Shown here: positions 60,914 to 64,000 of the stretch, in pieces
How the letters are laid out: the number at the start of each line of letters is the position of its first letter
How positions within the stretch are numbered: position 1 is the first letter of the stretch
Assembly: GCA_963747595.1 (NCBI GenBank)
Contig: CAVVFO010000002.1
Span: 2,016,626 to 2,080,625 of the forward strand
Direction of reading: 5' to 3'
DNA from: Oleiagrimonas sp963747595
GTDB taxonomy: Bacteria > Pseudomonadota > Gammaproteobacteria > Xanthomonadales > Rhodanobacteraceae
Length of the DNA: 64,000 bases
Made by a program: the position numbers and the translations under genes
The notes under the pieces: model-generated
The model's database searches: none
What the model saw: only the letters and a program-made list of their open reading frames with translations
What the model was told of the DNA's origin: nothing

Positions 60914-62224
60914 TCAGCGAGAGACGATCAGCGGCAGCCAGAGGGCAAGTCCGGTCAGGGTGGCAAGCAGGACGGGCGGGGTCAGCAGCAGGCCGACTTT
61001 CATGTACTGCCCCCAGCCGATGCGATGCCCCTTGTTGGCCAGCACGTGCAGCCACAGAAGCGTGGCGAGGCTGCCGATCGGGGTGAACTTGGGGCCCAGG
61101 TCGTTGCCGATGACGTTGGCATAGATCATCAGCGAGCGGGTCAGCTCCGGGACGTGCGCGTGCCGGATCGCCAGTGCGCCGATGAGCGTCGAGGGCATGT
61201 TGTTCATGACCGACGCCACCAGAGCGGACATAAAACCGGTGCCGAGTGTGGCCACGATGGCGCCCTGGTGTCCCAGCCAGTCGAGAATGGCCGAGCCCTC
61301 GTGCGTCAGGCCGGCCTGGCCCAGCCCGTAGACCACCAGATACATGCCGATGGAAAACAGCACGATCTGCCACGGCGCATGGCGCAGCACCGGGCCCAGC
61401 GCAATGACCGCGCCGCGTCCGCGCCGCCACCAGCGCCCGGCAAGGCCCATGAGCACCAGCGCGGCCGCGCCGGTCACGAAACAGAAGGGCACATGCCATG
61501 GTGCGAGGATGAAATAGGCCAGAAGCAGGACCACCAGCACGGGCACCGCGGCGCGAAAGACCAGCGGATCGTGAATCGCGCTGGAGGGCGCATCGAGTGC
61601 CTCCAGTGGATAACGGCGCGGAAGATGGCGGCCGAACGCGAGCCACAGCACGCCGAGGGTGGTGCCGATCGACACCACATCCACGGGCACCATGATGGCG
61701 GCGTAGCGGGTGAACGACACATCGAAAAAGTTGGCGCTGACGATGTTGACGAGGTTGGAGATTACCAGTGGCAGGCTGGCCGTATCCGCGATGAAGCCGG
61801 TGGCGATGATGAACGCCAGCGCCGCCGATGGGGAAAATTCCAGCCGCAGCAGGATGGCGATCACGATCGGAGTGAGCAGCAACGCGGCGCCGTCATTGGC
61901 GAAAAATGCCGCGATCACCGCACCGAGCAGGATGACCAGCGGAAACAGCCGGTGTCCCCGCCCGTTGCCCCAACGCGCGATATGCAGCGCCGCCCAGGAA
62001 AAAAAGCCCGCCGCATCCAGCAGCAACGAAATGACGATGAGTGCGACGAAAGTGAAGGTCGCATCCCACACGATATGCCAGACGACGCCGACATCGGCCC
62101 AGTGCACCACGCCGGTTGCAAGCGCAACGGCGGCTCCGCCCAGCGCACTCCAGCCGATGCCCAGGTTCTTCGGCTGCCAGATGACCAGCGCGAGCGTAAC
62201 GATGAAGATGGCCAGCGCCAACAT
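60914..62224 (-). CDS. arsB: Arsenite efflux permease
   Basis: Inner-membrane ArsB transporter expelling arsenite. The 436-residue product has about twelve membrane segments, FALGL-type IRs replaced by the conserved FFANDGAALLLTPIVIAIL, the IADTASLPLVISNLVNIVSA motif and MNNMPSTLIGALAI. The start at 62224 follows GGAG. It is the last gene of arsR-arsC-arsH-arsB, 28 bases after arsH. Confidence 0.94.
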   Translation of the reverse strand: MLALAIFIVTLALVIWQPKNLGIGWSALGGAAVALATGVVHWADVGVVWHIVWDATFTFVALIVISLLLDAAGFFSWAALHIARWGNGRGHRLFPLVILLGAVIAAFFANDGAALLLTPIVIAILLRLEFSPSAALAFIIATGFIADTASLPLVISNLVNIVSANFFDVSFTRYAAIMVPVDVVSIGTTLGVLWLAFGRHLPRRYPLEALDAPSSAIHDPLVFRAAVPVLVVLLLAYFILAPWHVPFCFVTGAAALVLMGLAGRWWRRGRGAVIALGPVLRHAPWQIVLFSIGMYLVVYGLGQAGLTHEGSAILDWLGHQGAIVATLGTGFMSALVASVMNNMPSTLIGALAIRHAHVPELTRSLMIYANVIGNDLGPKFTPIGSLATLLWLHVLANKGHRIGWGQYMKVGLLLTPPVLLATLTGLALWLPLIVSR

Positions 62225-62252
62225 GACAATTGCTCCGGATGCCAGACAGCGG

Positions 62253-62981
62253 TCAGTGCGTGACCTGATTGACGCGCCTCGACGCCTCTTCGGCGCTTTC
62301 CACGCGTTCGGAATACCTGTCGGTCAGATAGCCGGCGCGGTCGCGCATCAGCCACGTGAATTTCACCAGTTCCTCGCAGACATCCACCACGCGTCGATAC
62401 AGCGGCGAATCCCTCATCCGGCCGTCCTGGTCGAACTCGCCGAATACCTTGGGGACGGATGACTGGTTCGGAATCGTCACCATGCGCATCCAGCGGCCGA
62501 GCACGCGCATCTGATTGACCGCATTGAAGCTCTGGCTGCCGCCGGACACCTCCATGACCGCCAGCGTCTTTCCCTGCGTGGGTCGCACGCCGCCGAGCGA
62601 GAGGGGAATCCAGTCGACCTGAGACTTCATGACGCCGGTCATGGCCCCGTGACGCTCGGGGCTGATCCACACCATGCCTTCGCACCATGCGGCCAGGTCG
62701 CGGAGTTCGCGAACCCTGGGATGCTCCGTGGAGGCGTCGTCCGGCAACGGCAACCCGGCGGGATCGAAGATCCGCACCTCGCAGCCGAACCATCGCAGCA
62801 GCCGGCGAGCTTCTTCAGCGAGAAAGCGCGAATACGACCGCGACCGCAGCGAGCCATACAGGGTGAGAATGCGCGGCGGATGTCGCGCAGTTCGCGGGTC
62901 GCAGAGCGCATCGACGTCGATCGGATGCAGCGCATCGGGATCGATATCGGGCAGATCCCGAAAGGAGTCGCGACTCGCCAT
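62253..62981 (-). CDS. arsH: Arsenical resistance protein ArsH (NADPH-FMN oxidoreductase)
   Basis: Flavodoxin-like NADPH:FMN oxidoreductase that oxidises trivalent organoarsenicals. The 242-residue product has RILTLYGSLRSRSYSRFLAEE (FMN site), GMVWISPERHGAMTGVMKSQ and WIPLSLGGVRPTQGKTLAV, VSGGSQSFNAVNQMRVLGRW. The start at 62981 (MASRDSFRDLPDIDP) overlaps the arsC stop by one base. Part of the ars operon. Confidence 0.94.
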   Translation of the reverse strand: MASRDSFRDLPDIDPDALHPIDVDALCDPRTARHPPRILTLYGSLRSRSYSRFLAEEARRLLRWFGCEVRIFDPAGLPLPDDASTEHPRVRELRDLAAWCEGMVWISPERHGAMTGVMKSQVDWIPLSLGGVRPTQGKTLAVMEVSGGSQSFNAVNQMRVLGRWMRMVTIPNQSSVPKVFGEFDQDGRMRDSPLYRRVVDVCEELVKFTWLMRDRAGYLTDRYSERVESAEEASRRVNQVTH

Positions 62982-63391
62982 CACGCGTTCTTCGGGTATG
63001 TCACGACGTCCCCGTCTTCCTTCCGGAACGACACAACCGGGTGCACCAGCAGATCCAGTACCCGCTCCGACGGCCGGCACAGGCGGACGCCCTTGTCGGT
63101 GACCACGATCGGGCGATTGATCAGGAGCGGGTGGGCCAGCATCGCATCGATCAGTTGATCGTCGGTCAGTGCCGGATCGTCCAGACCCAGCGCATCGAAG
63201 GGTGTGCCCTTGCGCCGCAGCAGGGCGCGTGGCGGCATCGCCATCGCGTCGAGCAGCCAGAGCAGGCGCTCGCGTGACGGCGGGTGCTTCAGGTACTCGA
63301 CGATGTGCGGCCGCTCGCCCGAGGCCTCGATCATGGCCAGGGTATTGCGCGATGTGCCGCAGTCGGGGTTGTGATAGATCAGCGGTCGCAT
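62981..63391 (-). CDS. arsC: Arsenate reductase, glutaredoxin-dependent
   Basis: Reduces arsenate to arsenite using glutathione and glutaredoxin. The 136-residue product has the catalytic Cys11 in YHNPDCGTSRNTLAM, HIVEYLKHPPSRERLLWLL, the anion-binding Arg in LINRPIVVTDKGVRLCRPSE and length typical of the R773 type. The start at 63391 overlaps the arsR 3' end by 13 bases. Confidence 0.95.
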   Translation of the reverse strand: MRPLIYHNPDCGTSRNTLAMIEASGERPHIVEYLKHPPSRERLLWLLDAMAMPPRALLRRKGTPFDALGLDDPALTDDQLIDAMLAHPLLINRPIVVTDKGVRLCRPSERVLDLLVHPVVSFRKEDGDVVTYPKNA

Positions 63392-63741
63392 GACAGCCCT
63401 TCCCGCTGGGGGCCAGGCGTCGCGGCGGCCAGCGAATCGAGCAGCGGCTCGCAGATCTCCGGCCGTCCGTTGCAGCAATCGCGGATCAGGAATCCAACGG
63501 TCTCGTGTACTTGAGCGATATCGGCGCGGTAAATGATCGAGCGACTCTCGCGGTGCGAGGCGACAAGATGCGCCCGCGCCAGCACCGCCAGATGTGCCGA
63601 CATGGTGTTGTGCGGCACATCCAGCAGCTGTGCGACGCGACCGGCAGGCAGCCCCTGCGGTTCATGCCGGACCAGCAACCGGAAGGCAGCCAGCCGCGTC
63701 TCTTGCGCGAGTGCCGAGAAGCATTCGATGGCGGCCTTCAT
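63379..63741 (-). CDS. arsR: ArsR family arsenite-responsive repressor
   Basis: Winged-helix repressor of the ars operon. The 120-residue product reads CFSALAQETRLAAFRLLVRH, the recognition helix VPHNTMSAHLAVLARAHLV and REGRS-like wing RESRSIIY. Cysteines at about positions 89, 90 and 97 near the C-terminus (DCCNGRPEIC) probably bind As(III), a different site from the classical ELCVCDL of E. coli ArsR. The start at 63741 lies very close to its promoter -10, with no clear ribosome binding site. Confidence 0.92.
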   Translation of the reverse strand: MKAAIECFSALAQETRLAAFRLLVRHEPQGLPAGRVAQLLDVPHNTMSAHLAVLARAHLVASHRESRSIIYRADIAQVHETVGFLIRDCCNGRPEICEPLLDSLAAATPGPQREGLSCDR

Positions 63742-63748
63742 GTCCACG

Positions 63749-63783
63749 TGTCCGATATTACAGACATGTTTGGCAGCGGACAA
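63749..63783 (-). promoter_or_regulatory. Promoter and ArsR operator of the ars operon
   Basis: On the minus strand: -35 TTGTCC (63778-63783), a 17-base spacer, -10 TAATAT (63755-63760). The -10 lies inside an imperfect dyad TGTCTGTAATATCGGACA (63749-63766), a plausible ArsR operator. Only 13 bases separate the -10 from the arsR ATG, so the leader would be a few bases at most. Confidence 0.75.
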
Positions 63784-63874
63784 CTCCATTCCTCTGCGCG
63801 CGATCCAAGCCGCGGCGCAGTCCACCACCCCATTTGATTGTCCCGTCACCGTCATTTCGCGTGAGGGCGCTCCC

Positions 63875-64000
63875 ATGCGGTCCGACGGGGCGAAACCTGC
63901 GTATTCCGCTGAAGCAGATCATCTATTTCGTCGAGCGAGCGTCAGCATGCCGCCCACGGTCCCTCGGGGAGACCTGCTTTTCGCGAAGGGCAAGATTCGA
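63875..64000 (+). other. Window-edge sequence with open frames, unidentified
   Basis: From ATG 63875 a frame stays open for 42 codons to the window end (MRSDGAKPAYSAEADHLFRR onward), and another frame reads RNLRIPLKQIIYFVE. Neither was recognised, and no mobile-element end is visible. It may be the start of a gene continuing beyond the window. Confidence 0.25.

Noticed and set aside
63875..64000. Transposase or integrase start at the window edge
   Set aside because: The open frame has no recognisable motif and no inverted terminal repeat is visible.
1..64000. CRISPR arrays, tRNA or rRNA genes, prophage or toxin-antitoxin pairs
   Set aside because: No regularly spaced direct repeats, cloverleaf-like or rRNA-like sequences, or phage genes were recognised by reading; a dedicated scan (tRNAscan, Infernal) would be decisive.

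Overview
The window looks like a chromosomal segment of a GC-rich gammaproteobacterium of the order Xanthomonadales, most likely family Rhodanobacteraceae (Rhodanobacter/Dyella/Frateuria type). This rests on protein resemblance, on the conserved order algC-dut-coaBC-radC, on a TonB-receptor-based sugar locus beside an Entner-Doudoroff operon, and on a PEP-CTERM protein. No rRNA, tRNA, CRISPR array, phage or complete insertion sequence was seen. Exact genus is inference.

Layout. (1) 1-1461: the end of the atp operon (partial atpD, atpC) and its terminator. (2) 1760-21221: a carbohydrate region. Leftward: glucokinase, TonB-dependent receptor, family 20 beta-hexosaminidase lipoprotein, S10 carboxypeptidase. 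Rightward: a sugar-porter MFS permease and a LacI regulator. Leftward: zwf-pgl-edd-eda. Rightward: GntR regulator, SIS-type glucosamine-6-phosphate deaminase, nagA. Together these would import amino sugars and glucose, phosphorylate or deacetylate and deaminate them, and feed the Entner-Doudoroff pathway. The receptor and the hexosaminidase each carry one apparent single-base frameshift. (3) 21504-30218: YcgL, a large membrane ankyrin-repeat protein, and algC-dut-coaBC with divergent radC. (4) 30801-41868: argS, SPOR protein, DUF4410 lipoprotein, acyltransferase-arfB-ubiB-ubiJ, trmL, small exported proteins, DUF4156, DUF465 and an aromatic/aspartate aminotransferase. (5) 42073-55846: MscS channel, beta-hydroxyacid dehydrogenase and arginine decarboxylase (overlapping), divergent spermidine synthase, an orphan ParA, sixA-yceI-phospholipase D lipoprotein, fadI, an unknown protein and a GNAT. 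(6) 55970-59511: ntrBC and a PEP-CTERM exported protein. (7) 59616-63783: a decayed quinone-reductase-like gene, DUF1543, and an arsR-arsC-arsH-arsB operon with a readable promoter/operator.

The less ordinary signals are mostly non-coding: a pair of TGACAACGTTGTCA-type operators flanking the sugar divergent promoter, a two-copy 96-105 bp palindromic intergenic repeat, C/G homopolymer tracts of 9 and 11 in the Entner-Doudoroff locus, a leftward intrinsic terminator with no leftward gene feeding it (a candidate small RNA), two interleaved inverted repeats with pseudoknot topology, several strong hairpins or operators at translation starts, and three damaged genes. I did not find a clearly new multi-gene system. 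The best leads are the putative leftward RNA next to radC, the 33.3-33.6 kb structured region, and the sigma-54-like promoter in front of the PEP-CTERM gene.
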